Assembly (NCBI GenBank): GCA_014843695.1
Contig: CM026390.1
Span: 1,493,114 to 1,557,113, forward strand
Direction of reading: 5' to 3'
Source: Archivesica marissinica
Lineage: Eukaryota; Mollusca; Bivalvia; Venerida; Vesicomyidae
DNA length: 64,000 nt
A program made the translations under genes and the position numbers. A model generated the notes under the pieces. The model had not been told where the DNA came from and did no database searches. It worked only from the letters and a program-made list of their open reading frames with translations. Shown here piece by piece: positions 49,301 to 59,807 of this stretch. Position 1 is the stretch's first letter, and each line of letters begins with the position of its first letter.

Positions 49301-52300
49301 GGTCTGTGGCTATTGGTATGTGGTTATTGGTCTGTGGCTATTGGTATGTGGTTATTGGTCTGTGGCTATTGGTATGTGGTTATTGGTCTGTGGCTATTGG
49401 TATGTGGCTATTGGTCTGTGGCTATTGGTCTGTGGCTATTGGGCTGTGGCTATTGGTCTGTGGCTATTGGTATCTGGCTATTGGTCTGTGGCTATTGGTC
49501 TGTGGCTATTGGGCTGTGGCTATTGGTCTGTGGCTATTGGTATGTGGCTGATGGGGCTGTGGCTATTGGTATGTGTTGGTCTGTGGCTATTGGTCTGTGG
49601 CTATTGGTATGTGTTGGTCTGTGGCTATTGGTCTGTGGCTATTGGTCTGTGGCTATTGGTCTGTGGCTATTGGTATGTGGATATTGGTCTGTGGCTGATG
49701 GTGCTGTGGCTATTGGTCTGTGGCTATTGGTCTGTGGCTATTGGTCTGTGGCTATTGGGCTGTGGCTATTGGTCTGTGGCTATTGGTATCTGGCTATTGG
49801 TCTGAGGCTATTGGTCTGTGGCTATTGGGCTGTGGCTATTGGTCTGTGGCTATTGGTCTGTGGCTATTGGTCTGTGGCTATTGGCTATTGGTCTGTGGCT
49901 ATTGGTCTGTGGCTATTGGTCTGTGGCTATTGGGCTGTGGCTATTGGTCTGTGGCTATTGGTATCTGGCTATTGGTCTGTGGCTATTGGTCTGTGGCTAT
50001 TGGTCTGTGGCTATTGGTCTGTGGCTATTGGGCTGTGGCTATTGGTCTGTGGCTATTGGTATCTGGCTATTGGTCTGTGGCTATTGGTCTGTGGCTATTG
50101 GGCTGTGGCTATTGGTATGTGGCTATTGGTCTGTGGCTATTGGCTATTGGTCTATGGCTATTGGTCTGTGGCTATTGGTCTGTGGCTATTGGGCTGTGGC
50201 TATTGGTCTGTGGCTATTGGTATCTGGCTATTGGTCTGTGGCTATTGGGCTGTGGCTATTGGTCTGTGGCTATTGGGCTGTGGCTATTGGTCTGTGGCTA
50301 TTGGTATGTGGATATTGGTCTGTGGCTATTGGTATGTGGCTATTGGTTTGTGGCTATTGGTCTGTGGCTATTGGTTTGTGGCTATTGGTCTGTGGCTATT
50401 GGTATGTGTTGGTCTGTGGCTATTGGTTTGTGGCTATTGGTCTGTGGCTATTGGTTTGTTGCTATTGGTCTGTGGCTATTGGTTTGTGGCTATTGGTCTG
50501 TGGCTATTGGTTTGTGGCTATTGGTCTGTGGCTATTGGTCTGTGGCTATTGGTCTGTGGCTATTGGTATGTGTTGGTCTGTGGCTATTGGTCTGTGGCTA
50601 TTGGGCTGTGGCTATTGGTCTGTGGCTATTGGTCTGTGGCTATTGGTTTGTGGCTATTGGTCTGTGGCTATTGGTCTGTGGCTATTGGTCTGTGGCTATT
50701 GGTCTGTGGCTATTGGTCTGTGGCTATTGGTCTGTGGCTATTGGTCTGTGGCTATTGGTATCTGGCTATTGGTCTGTGGCTATTGGTCTGTGGCTATTGG
50801 TCTGTGGCTATTGGTCTGTGGCTATTGGTCTGTGGCTATTGGTCTGTGGCTATTGGTCTGTGGCTATTGGTCTGTGGCTATTGGTCTGTGGCTATTGGTC
50901 TGTGGCTATTGGTCTGTGGCTATTGGTATGTGGCTATTGGTCTGTGGCTATTGGTCTGTGGCTATTGGTCTGTGGCTATTGGTCTGTGGCTATTGGTCTG
51001 TGGCTATTGGTATGTGGCTATTGGTCTGTGGCTATTGGTCTGTGGCTATTGGTCTGTGGCTATTGGTCTGTGGCTATTGGTCTGTGGCTATTGGTCTGTG
51101 GCTATTGGTCTGTGGCTATTGGTCTGTGGCTATTGGTCTGTGGCTATTGTTTGGTCTGTGCTATTGGTCTGTGGCTATTGGTTTGTGGCTATTGGTCTGT
51201 GGCTATTGGTCTGTGGCTATTGGTCTGTGGCTATTGGTATGTGTTGGTCTGTGGCTATTGGTCTGTGTTATTGGGCTGTGGCTATTGGTCTGTGGCTATT
51301 GGTCTGTGGCTATTGGCTATGGTGGGCTGTGGCTATTGGTATGTGGCTATTGGTCTGTCTGTGGCTATTGGTCTGTGGCTATTGGTCTGTGGCTATTGGT
51401 ATGTGGATATTGGTCTGTGTCTATTGGTCTGTGGCTATTGGTCTGTGGCTATTGGTCTGTGGCTATTGGTCTGTGGCTATTGGTATGTGGATATTGGTCT
51501 GTGGCTATTGGTATGTGGCTATTGGGCTGTGGCTATTGGTCTGTGGCTATTGGTCTGTTGCTATTGGTCTGTGGCTATTGGTCTGTGGCTATTGATGTGG
51601 CTATTGGTCTGTGGCTATTGGTCTGTGGCTATTGGTCTGTGGCTATTGGTCTGTGGCTATTGGTCTGTGGCTATTGGTCTGTGGCTATTGGTATGTGGCT
51701 ATTGGTCTGTGGCTATTGGTCTGTGGCTATTGGTCTGTGGCTATTGGTCTGTGGCTATTGGTATGTGGATATTGGTCTGTGGCTATTGGTATGTGGCTAT
51801 TGGGCTGTGGCTATTGGTCTGTGGCTATTGGTCTGTGGCTATTGGTCTGTGGCTATTGGTCTGTGGCTATTGGTCTGTGGCTATTGGTCTGTGGCTATTG
51901 GTCTGTGGCTATTGGTCTGTGGCTATTGGTCTGTGGCTATTGGTCTGTGGCTATTGGTCTGTGGCTATTGGTATGTGGCTATTGGTCTGTGGCTATTGGG
52001 CTGTGGCTATTGGTCTGTGGCTATTGGTCTGTGGCTATTGTGTGGCTATTGGTCTGTGGCTATTGGTATGTGGCTATTGGTCTGTGGCTATTGGGCTGTG
52101 GCTATTGGTCTGTGGCTATTGGTCTGTGGCTATTGGTCTGTGGCTATTGGTCTGTGGCTATTGGTCTGTGGCTATTGCTCTGTGGCTGATGGTCTGTGGC
52201 TGATGGTCTGTGGCTATTGGTCTGTGGCTATTGGTCTGTGGCTATTGGTCTGTGGCTATTGGTATGTGGCTATTGGTCTGTGGCTATTGGTATGTGGTTA

Positions 52301-54387
52301 TTGGTCTGTGGCTATTGGTCTGTAGCTATTGGTATGTGGTTATTGGTCTGTGGCTATTGGTCTGTGGCTATTGGTCTGTCTGTGGCTATTGGTCTGTGGC
52401 TATTGGTCTGTGGCTATTGGTCTGTGGCTATTGGTCTGTGGCTATTGGTATCTGGCTATTGGTCTGTGGCTATTGGTCTGTGGCTATTGGTCTGTGGCTA
52501 TTGGTATGTGGCTATTGGTCTGTGGCTATTGGTATGTGGCTATTGGTCTGTGGCTATTGGTCTGTGGCTATTGGTATGTGGCTATTGGGCTGTGGCTATT
52601 GGTCTGTGGCTATTGGTCTGTGGCTATTGGTATGTGGCTATTGGTCTGTGGCTATTGGTCTGTCGCTATTTGTCTGTGGCTATTGGTCTCTATTGGACTG
52701 TGGCTATTGGTCTGTGGCTATTGGTATCTGGCTATTGGTCTGTGGCTATTGGTCTGTGGCTATTGGTCTGTGGCTATTGGTCTGTGGCTATTGGTCTGTG
52801 GCTATTGGTCTGTGGCTATTGGTCTTGGTCTGTGGCTATTGGTCTGTGGCTATTGGTTTGTGGCTATTGGTCTGTGGCTATTGGTCTGTGGCTATTGGTC
52901 TGTGGCTATTGGTATGTGTTGGTCTGTGGCTATTGGTCTGTGGTTATTGGGCTGTGGCTATTGGTCTGTGGCTATTGGTCTGTGGCTATTGGTCTGTGGC
53001 TATTGGGCTGTGGCTATTGGTATGTGGCTATTGGTCTGTCTGTGGCTATTGGTCTGTGGCTATTGGTCTGTGGCTATTGGTATGTGGATATTGGTCTGTG
53101 GCTATTGGTCTGTGGCTATTGGTCTGTGGCTATTGGTCTGTGGCTATTGGTATGTGGCTATTGGTATGTGGATATTGGTCTGTGGCTATTGGTATGTGGC
53201 TATTGGGCTGTGGCTATTGGTCTGTGGCTATTGGTCTGTTGCTATTGGTCTGTGGCTATTGGTCTGTGGCTATTGGTATGTGGCTATTGGTCTGTGGCTA
53301 TTGGTCTGTGGCTATTGGTCTGTGGCTATTGGTCTGTGGCTATTGGTCTGTGGCTATTGGTCTGTGGCTATTGGTATGTGGCTATTGGTCTGTGGCTATT
53401 GGGCTGTGGCTATTGGTCTGTGGCTATTGGTCTGTGGCTATTGGTATGTGGATATTGGTCTGTGGCTATTGGTATGTGGCTATTGGGCTGTGGCTATTGG
53501 TCTGTGGCTATTGGTCTGTGGCTATTGGTCTGTGGCTATTGGTCTGTGGCTATTGGTATGTGGCTATTGGTCTGTGGCTATTGGTCTGTGGCTATTGGTC
53601 TGTGGCTATTGGTCTGTGGCTATTGGTCTGTGGCTATTGGTCTGTGGCTATTGGTATGTGGCTATTGGTCTGTGGCTATTGGTGTCTGTGGCTATTGGTC
53701 TGTGGCTATTGGTCTGTGGCTATTGGTCTGTGGCTATTGGTCTGTGGCTATTGGTATGTGGCTATTGGTCTGTGGCTATTGGGCTGTGGCTATTGGTCTG
53801 TGGCTATTGGTCTGTGGCTATTGGTCTGTGGCTATTGGTCTGTGGCTATTGGTCTGTGGCTATTGCTCTGTGGCTGATGGTTGTGCTGATGGTCTGTGGC
53901 TATTGGTCTGTGGCTATTGGTCTGTGGCTATTGGTCTGTGGCTATTGGTATGTGGCTATTGGTCTGTGGCTATTGGTATGTGGTTATTGGTCTGTGGCTA
54001 TTGGTCTGTAGCTATTGGTATGTGGTTATATTGGTCTGTGGCTATTGGTCTGTGGCTATTGGTCTGTCTGTGGCTATTGGTCTGTGGCTATTGGTCTGTG
54101 GCTATTGGTCTGTGGCTATTGGTATCTGGCTATTGGTCTGTGGCTATTGGTCTGTGGCTATTGGTCTGTGGCTATTGGTATGTGGCTATTGGTCTGTGGC
54201 TATTGGTATGTGGCTATTGGTCTGTGGCTATTGGTCTGTGGCTATTGGTATGTGGCTATTGGGCTGTGGCTATTGGTCTGTGGCTATTGGTCTGTGGCTA
54301 TTGGTATGTGGCTATTGGTCTGTGGCTATTGGTCTGTCGCTATTGGTCTGTGGCTATTGGTCTCTATTGGACTGTGGCTATTGGGCT
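43336..54387. repeat. 14-bp satellite array, 11 kb
   Basis: Nearly 800 units of GGCTATTGGTCTGT, with 9-bp short units GGCTATTGT concentrated at 43340-43680 and 44260-44690. Variants GTATGT, GGGCTGT, TGCTCTGT, GCTGATGG and GTATCT recur. GG falls every 7 bp. A higher-order period of 1674 bp links rare variants (for example CTCTATTGGACTG at 52688 and 54362). 14 mod 3 is 2, so all three plus frames read the same 14-residue cycle, AIGLWLLVCGYWSV. This gives open frames up to 835 codons that look like membrane proteins but are repeat artefacts: no minus-strand counterpart, no splice structure, and frame changes at every 9-bp unit. Confidence 0.99.
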
Positions 54388-54429
54388 ACTATGTCTATTT
54401 TTTCACTCGGCAATATTATGGTTGCAACA

Positions 54430-54663
54430 CATTTTTTTAACTTTATTTATTTTACAATGATTGCGAAGCAAGTTTTAACAACTTATATTAATCACTCTCG
54501 TTGGCGCGGATGGAAGCGTAAATGTGGGAGAAAACCGGAGTACCCGGAGAAAACCCACCTGTCCGATCTGGTGATCACCGTACCATCTCACATACTTTCC
54601 GGTCCGAGGATCGAACCCGGGTTGCATTGGTGAGAAGCGAGTGCGCTAACCACTGCACTATTC
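54430..54663 (-). mobile_element. SINE-A copy 2, with TSD
   Basis: Minus-strand SINE matching the copy at 30861-31103: AGTGCAGTGGTTAGCGCACT (A-box region), CGCTTCTCACCAATGCAACC, B box GGGTTCGATCCTCG, TATGTGAGATGGTACGGTGA, a CAGGTGGGTTTTCTCCGGGT block, and tail AAATAAATAAAG with an A-run. A 10-bp duplication, GGTTGCAACA, lies at 54420-54429 and 54664-54673. It inserted about 35 bp from the end of the 14-bp array, with its 3' end toward the array. The short open frame 54522-54725 is inside the SINE. Confidence 0.88.
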
Positions 54664-54850
54664 GGTTGCAACAATTGCCTGTTAAATGCACAGTAAGATG
54701 TAAAATCAACTCGTCTGCACTCTAATCAAATCACAAGATTCATGAACAGTAAATAAACGACAGCATCCAGCAGAGCATGTTAGGGAAATGCTTCATATAA
54801 CCCTGTGAAACGATCTTGTCACCGAACAACTGAATTACTAGTTTTTAAAT

Positions 54851-54982
54851 AATTTATACAATTTGTTAGCTGGGTTTGTTTCTACGTGTCGGTGATTTAT
54901 ACAATTTGTTAGCTGGGTTTGTTTCTACGTGTCGGTGATTTATACAATTTGTTAGCTCGGTTTGTTTCTACGTGTCGGTGAT
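54851..54982. repeat. 43-bp repeat, three copies
   Basis: Three copies of a 43-bp unit containing TTTATACAATTTGTTAGCTG and TTTCTACGTGTCGGTGA, differing by one base (GCTGGG versus GCTCGG). It is unrelated to the GC-rich 43-bp array at 41530. Confidence 0.93.
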
Positions 54983-55063
54983 TTACAAATCATGATCGTT
55001 TTTTAAAAATAATAATTAAGATTTTAAGTAAAATCTGGAAGATTTGTGCACAATTGAATGCAT

Positions 55064-55478
55064 TCTTTATGTATTATACCGACCCATTTATGTATTATAC
55101 CGACCCATTTATGTATTATACCGACCCATTTATGAATTACACCGACCCATTTATGTATTATACCGACCCATTTATGTATTATACAGACCCATTTATGTAT
55201 TATACCGACCCATTTATGTATTATACCGACCCATTTATGTATTATACCGACCCATTTATGAATTACACCGACCCATTTATGTATTACACCGACCCATTTA
55301 TGAATTACACCGACCCATTTATGTATTACACCGACCCATTTATGAATTACACCGACCCATTTATGTATTACACCGACCCATTTATGTATTATACCGACCC
55401 ATTTATGAATTACACCGACCCATTTATGTATTATACCGACCCATTTATGTATTACACCGACCCATTTATGTATTATAG
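55064..55478. repeat. 21-bp minisatellite
   Basis: About 20 copies of a 21-bp unit, ATGTATTATACCGACCCATT plus T, with an ATGAATTACACC form that alternates regularly in the middle of the array. Seven codons without stop give two plus frames of about 145 codons (YRPIYVL, YTDPFMY), not thought to be coding. Confidence 0.97.
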
Positions 55479-55544
55479 GTCCACAGTATTTACAAAATCA
55501 TAAACAACTTTGGTCTACACAATTTGTATTTACCCCATTGCCGG

Positions 55545-55705
55545 AGCAAGTTTTCTTTACATTATTAGTTTAATCGCTCTCGATACCTCATTCCTGATGG
55601 AATACATCGCCAGAGAGACGAGAGGCAATGTGGATTTACGTGGTTCTGTCGAGGCTCGCACTCACACTCTGTCCGTTACAACGCGGACACTGTAACCATT
55701 AAAGG
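55545..55705 (-). mobile_element. SINE-C relic
   Basis: On the minus strand: a head-like AATGGTTACAGTGTCCGCG with GTGCGAGCCTCGACA as decayed B box, then AAATCCACATTGCCTCTCGT, and a 3' part ATCAGGAATGAGGTATCGAG, AGCGATTAA. This order (head, CACATTGCCTC block, ATCAGGAATGAGG end) matches the full copy at 40899-41300 without its middle body. The 21-bp array lies 65 bp beyond its 3' end. Confidence 0.65.
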
Positions 55706-55921
55706 TTTACTAATGTTAACACCGAGATCAATTTGCATTATCAATTATAGTGTCATTGGCCCGTTTGAAGCAAACAACATCGTGTAGACTAATGTCTATA
55801 TCTAATGGTCAGACGGTGTTATTGATTTAGTGGTCTCGGATTGGTTGAACAAGTGTAGAGCAGCCCTTATTATTGTTTATTAGTTTTTATTTTTAGATAT
55901 TGCTACATGAACTGATTGGCT

Positions 55922-55990
<69 letters not shown>

Positions 55991-55993
55991 CAC
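55922..55993. repeat. (ACGC)n microsatellite
   Basis: About 17 perfect tetranucleotide repeats of GCAC/ACGC. Strict purine-pyrimidine alternation makes it a Z-DNA candidate. It ends about 200 bp upstream of the PBLD-like start codon, so it lies in or near that gene's 5' region. Confidence 0.98.
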
Positions 55994-56190
55994 AGGTAAG
56001 ACGTCATGACAGTGTGTTATGTGTTAATGTTTGTTATAAGCAGAAATTGCAACATAATTATGTTAATTAGTTTTGCCTAAACATCACAACAAACAAAAAC
56101 CGAGGTCAATATCTAGGGCAATATTTCAAGTTTCATCATTGGTGGAATACGAGGAGAAGGGACATAACTCCTCATCCAATATTTGAAGAC

Positions 56191-56295
56191 ATGGCGGACG
56201 GAAGATTTGACCTTCCGATTTACACAGTTGATGCTTTCACGGACGAACCATTCCGTGGCAACCCGGCAGCGATATGTCTTGTGCCCCAAGGAATG
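56191..56295 (+). CDS. PBLD: PBLD/PhzF-family protein, first coding exon
   Basis: The only convincing coding exon in the window. ATG at 56191 in a good context (GAAGACATGG) opens 35 codons that end at 56295 exactly before a consensus donor GTGAGT, phase 0. Residues 9-27 read PIYTVDAFTDEPFRGNPAA, the N-terminal strand and loop of the PhzF fold; human PBLD and bacterial YddE share the pattern (V/A)DAFT..(P/A)FRGN.A. The family are isomerase-like, phenazine-biosynthesis-related proteins with two similar halves and a catalytic Glu in the next segment (SETAF-type motif), which is not in this exon. No following exon was recognised up to 64000, so intron 1 would exceed 7.7 kb and be filled with repeats. 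The transcription start is unknown. The alternative, a processed or orphan exon, cannot be excluded, but the donor site argues for a live gene. Confidence 0.82.
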
Positions 56296-56525
56296 GTGAG
56301 TGATAGTAATTCATAATACATGTAATATATATAATTATGTACATTTATTTGTCTAAAATACAGTGTTATTTCCGAATTTTCACAATTTTTATTTTCTTTT
56401 CATATAAAGGGAGAAAACTTAGCAACATCTAACAATATATTGTATCAGAGTTATATTTCTTTCTTCTCTCACATATTGGTCTTATCTTTCTAGCGCCACA
56501 AAAAGAGGGACCTTATAGTTAGAAG

Positions 56526-56855
56526 CAGGCCCCGTAGCTATGGCGGGTCGTAGAGCGGCCGGACGACCCCCCCCCGTATTTCCACGATGTCCACTTGTTC
56601 ATACATTATATCAGAATGCTTACACAGTAATACTATTGATGCAAGTAACACCCGGGAATAGTTTATAAGAGGCTTTCTCTGAACTTTCTCTATAATTATG
56701 CTGTCGCTTTTTAACTATGTACAATGCAGGGAATGGCGTTTCAGACCATCTAGATTTCAAAATTGTCAGGGGGCATATCCCTGGAAGCCCCTAGCGGCCT
56801 CGGTCCCTTCTGGACCTCAAAACGACCCTTTACAAAAAATCTGGCTACGGGCCTG
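56526..56855. mobile_element. hAT-like MITE, 330 bp
   Basis: Inverted ends CAGGCCCCGTAGC (from 56526) and GCTACGGGCCTG (to 56855), with a C-run (GACCCCCCCCCGTATT) near the left end and GGGGGCATATCCCTGGAAGC, CCCTAGCGGCCTCGG near the right. CAGG...GTAGC termini and a C-rich interior are typical of hAT-derived MITEs in invertebrates. The expected 8-bp target duplication is not clean (GTTAGAAG versus GGAAGCAT), suggesting age. The interior open frame 56698-56880 is not coding. It would lie inside intron 1 of the PBLD-like gene. Confidence 0.65.
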
Positions 56856-56917
56856 GGAAGCATTATTTATATATAAATGACGTCCTAAATATGTGTGCTT
56901 AAAACTGAATATTGCGC

Positions 56918-57379
56918 CAACGTTGCATTACATGATGCTTACGTGTTATGTGTCAACGTTGCATTACATGATGCTTACGTGTTATGTGTCAACGTTGCAT
57001 TACATGCTGCTTACGTGTTATGTGTCAACGTTGCATTACATGGTGCTTACGTGTTATGTGTCAACGTTGCATTACATGATGCTTACGTGTTATGTGTCAA
57101 CGTTGCATTACATGATGCTTACGTGTTATGTGTCAACGTTGCATTACATGGTGCTTACGTGTTATGTGTCAACGTTGCATTACATGATGCTTACGTGTTA
57201 TGTGTCAACGTTGCATTACATGGTGCTTACGTGTTATGTGTCAACGTTGCATTACATGATGCTTACGTGTTATGCATTAACGTTGCATTACATGATGCTT
57301 ACGTGTTATGTGTCAACGTTACATTTACAGGATGCTTACGTGTTATGTGTCAACGTTGCATTACATGATGCTTACGTGT
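56918..57379. repeat. 36-bp minisatellite
   Basis: About 13 copies of a 36-bp unit, CAACGTTGCATTACATGATG plus CTTACGTGTTATGTGT, with CATGGTG and CATGCTG variants. AACGTT and ACGT palindromes occur in each unit. Twelve codons without stop give two plus frames of about 160 codons. It lies 620 bp downstream of the PBLD-like exon, so it is probably intronic. Confidence 0.96.
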
Positions 57380-58228
57380 TATCACTGCCAGAACCATAAA
57401 TACCTAAATACTGTCTTCCACCATCTGAGTAGTCCAAATATATATACACTTGACACAATTAAAGTTTTACATTAATCTTTTTTTATTCGGGTATTTTATA
57501 TTTTACTATCAAAGGATCTCACAAAATAACAAATTGAAAACGTTAAGGAATAAAACGTGTATAAAATGATATGTAGAGATCTTATTTATATATAGGACTA
57601 CCATTTGAGATGCATCGAACGTTGCCTCATATTCAACAAGAACAGCACCAACCATTAATTAATTTGAACTGCCGCTGTTTGGCGATAGCTTCACTATTTC
57701 GTTATCCGCCATCAAATACAAGCGACATACTTTATCTAAACAGATGAAATATGAACTGAAATTGAACAGACAGTAATTTATATAATACGCGTGAGGTATA
57801 CAATCTCCCTACATCAAGATATCGTACTTTATTTTACGCTTGACATACAATGTCATCTAATCTGCTGTAATGATATGCACGCGTAACTAGACACGTGACT
57901 GCTGTAGAAATATAACGTTTTACATCTGAATGGTGCTCCTTACATAACATCATATAACAGGATGAGATAGAGCAGGTAATACGGAGGAGAACATTCAAAA
58001 TCAAAAATAACGTTTAGTCATATTCCTTTGCTTTATTATTCGTGTTTTGTGACTTCGGTTAGATTGAAACTGTGTAAATAACTACATGTATGGACAAGTA
58101 TTTTGATAGGAAGTGCGGCAGAACAAAAACACCCAGAGCATAGTATATCATGGGGGCATGATTGACGAATTCACTGGTCAGTACGATAGAGAGATGTATA
58201 AACGATATATTGACATCGTCGCCTTGGC
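57380..58228. other. Unique stretch, no further exon seen
   Basis: About 850 bp of AT-rich DNA. I looked for the second PBLD-like exon (a segment encoding an SETAF-type motif after an AG acceptor) on the plus strand and did not find one. No tRNA or transposon end was recognised. Confidence 0.5.
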
Positions 58229-58619
58229 CCGGCTGACCTCCTCGTGTCGTGCACGTCTCCTGACTTCCTCGTGTCGTGCACATCTCGTGACCTCGTGTCG
58301 TGGACGTCTCGTGACCTCCTCGTGTCGTGCATGTCTCGTGACCTCCTCGTGTCGAGCACGTCTCGTGACCTCCTCGTGTCGTGCACGTCTCGTGACCTCG
58401 TGTCTTGCACGTCTCGTGACCTCCTCGTGTCGTGCACGTCTCATGACCTCCTCGTGTCGAGCACGTCTCGTGACCTCTTCGTGTCATATACGTCTCGTGA
58501 CCTCGTGTCGTGCATGTCTCGTGACCTCGTGTCGTGCGCGTCTCGTGACCTCCTCGTGTCGTGCACGTCTCGTGACCTCCTCGTGTCGTGTATGTCTCGT
58601 GACCTCCTCGTGTCGTGTA
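58229..58619. repeat. 27/24-bp minisatellite
   Basis: About 15 copies of CCTCCTCGTGTCGTGCACGT plus CTCGTGA (27 bp), with 24-bp copies lacking one CTC triplet. Both lengths are multiples of three, so frames stay open on both strands (VTSSCRARL plus, HDTRRSRDV minus). It has high CpG density: six or seven CpGs per unit. Confidence 0.96.
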
Positions 58620-58807
58620 CACTCTCCACGGAACACGCCCTCCAGCACACTATCCACGGAACACACCCTCCAGCACACTATCCACGGAACACGCCCTCCA
58701 GAACACTTTCCACGGAACATACCCTCCAGCACACTCTCCACGGAACACACCCTCCAGCACACTATCCACGGAACACGCCCTCCAGCACACTCTACACGGA
58801 ACACACC
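58620..58807. repeat. 28-bp minisatellite, cut by gap
   Basis: Nearly seven copies of a 28-bp unit, CACTCTCCACGGAACACGCC plus CTCCAGCA, with ACACACC and CACTATCC variants. It begins with no spacer after the 27-bp array and runs into the N block, so its length is unknown. Confidence 0.95.
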
Positions 58808-59807
58808 NNNNNNNNNNNNNNNNNNNNNNNNNNNNNNNNNNNNNNNNNNNNNNNNNNNNNNNNNNNNNNNNNNNNNNNNNNNNNNNNNNNNNNNNNNNNN
58901 NNNNNNNNNNNNNNNNNNNNNNNNNNNNNNNNNNNNNNNNNNNNNNNNNNNNNNNNNNNNNNNNNNNNNNNNNNNNNNNNNNNNNNNNNNNNNNNNNNNN
59001 NNNNNNNNNNNNNNNNNNNNNNNNNNNNNNNNNNNNNNNNNNNNNNNNNNNNNNNNNNNNNNNNNNNNNNNNNNNNNNNNNNNNNNNNNNNNNNNNNNNN
59101 NNNNNNNNNNNNNNNNNNNNNNNNNNNNNNNNNNNNNNNNNNNNNNNNNNNNNNNNNNNNNNNNNNNNNNNNNNNNNNNNNNNNNNNNNNNNNNNNNNNN
59201 NNNNNNNNNNNNNNNNNNNNNNNNNNNNNNNNNNNNNNNNNNNNNNNNNNNNNNNNNNNNNNNNNNNNNNNNNNNNNNNNNNNNNNNNNNNNNNNNNNNN
59301 NNNNNNNNNNNNNNNNNNNNNNNNNNNNNNNNNNNNNNNNNNNNNNNNNNNNNNNNNNNNNNNNNNNNNNNNNNNNNNNNNNNNNNNNNNNNNNNNNNNN
59401 NNNNNNNNNNNNNNNNNNNNNNNNNNNNNNNNNNNNNNNNNNNNNNNNNNNNNNNNNNNNNNNNNNNNNNNNNNNNNNNNNNNNNNNNNNNNNNNNNNNN
59501 NNNNNNNNNNNNNNNNNNNNNNNNNNNNNNNNNNNNNNNNNNNNNNNNNNNNNNNNNNNNNNNNNNNNNNNNNNNNNNNNNNNNNNNNNNNNNNNNNNNN
59601 NNNNNNNNNNNNNNNNNNNNNNNNNNNNNNNNNNNNNNNNNNNNNNNNNNNNNNNNNNNNNNNNNNNNNNNNNNNNNNNNNNNNNNNNNNNNNNNNNNNN
59701 NNNNNNNNNNNNNNNNNNNNNNNNNNNNNNNNNNNNNNNNNNNNNNNNNNNNNNNNNNNNNNNNNNNNNNNNNNNNNNNNNNNNNNNNNNNNNNNNNNNN
59801 NNNNNNN
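58808..59807. other. Assembly gap, exactly 1000 N
   Basis: A second placeholder-sized run of N. Its flanks are a 28-bp array (left) and a 62-bp array (right), so at least one array boundary and unknown amounts of both arrays are missing. Further exons of the PBLD-like gene could lie inside. Confidence 0.99.

Noticed and set aside
43271..54633. Twenty or so overlapping plus-strand frames of 120-835 codons, hydrophobic, Trp/Cys-rich
   Set aside because: All are translations of the 14-bp repeat, identical in every frame. No splice structure, no domain, and length depends only on indels.
54522..54725. 67-codon plus frame MWEKTGVPGENPPVRSGDH..., and the similar 65-codon frame at 30958-31155
   Set aside because: Both are translations of the two SINE-A copies read antisense; their similarity comes from the shared retroposon.
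56698..56880. 60-codon frame as PBLD exon 2
   Set aside because: It lies inside the hAT-like MITE and has no PhzF-type motif.
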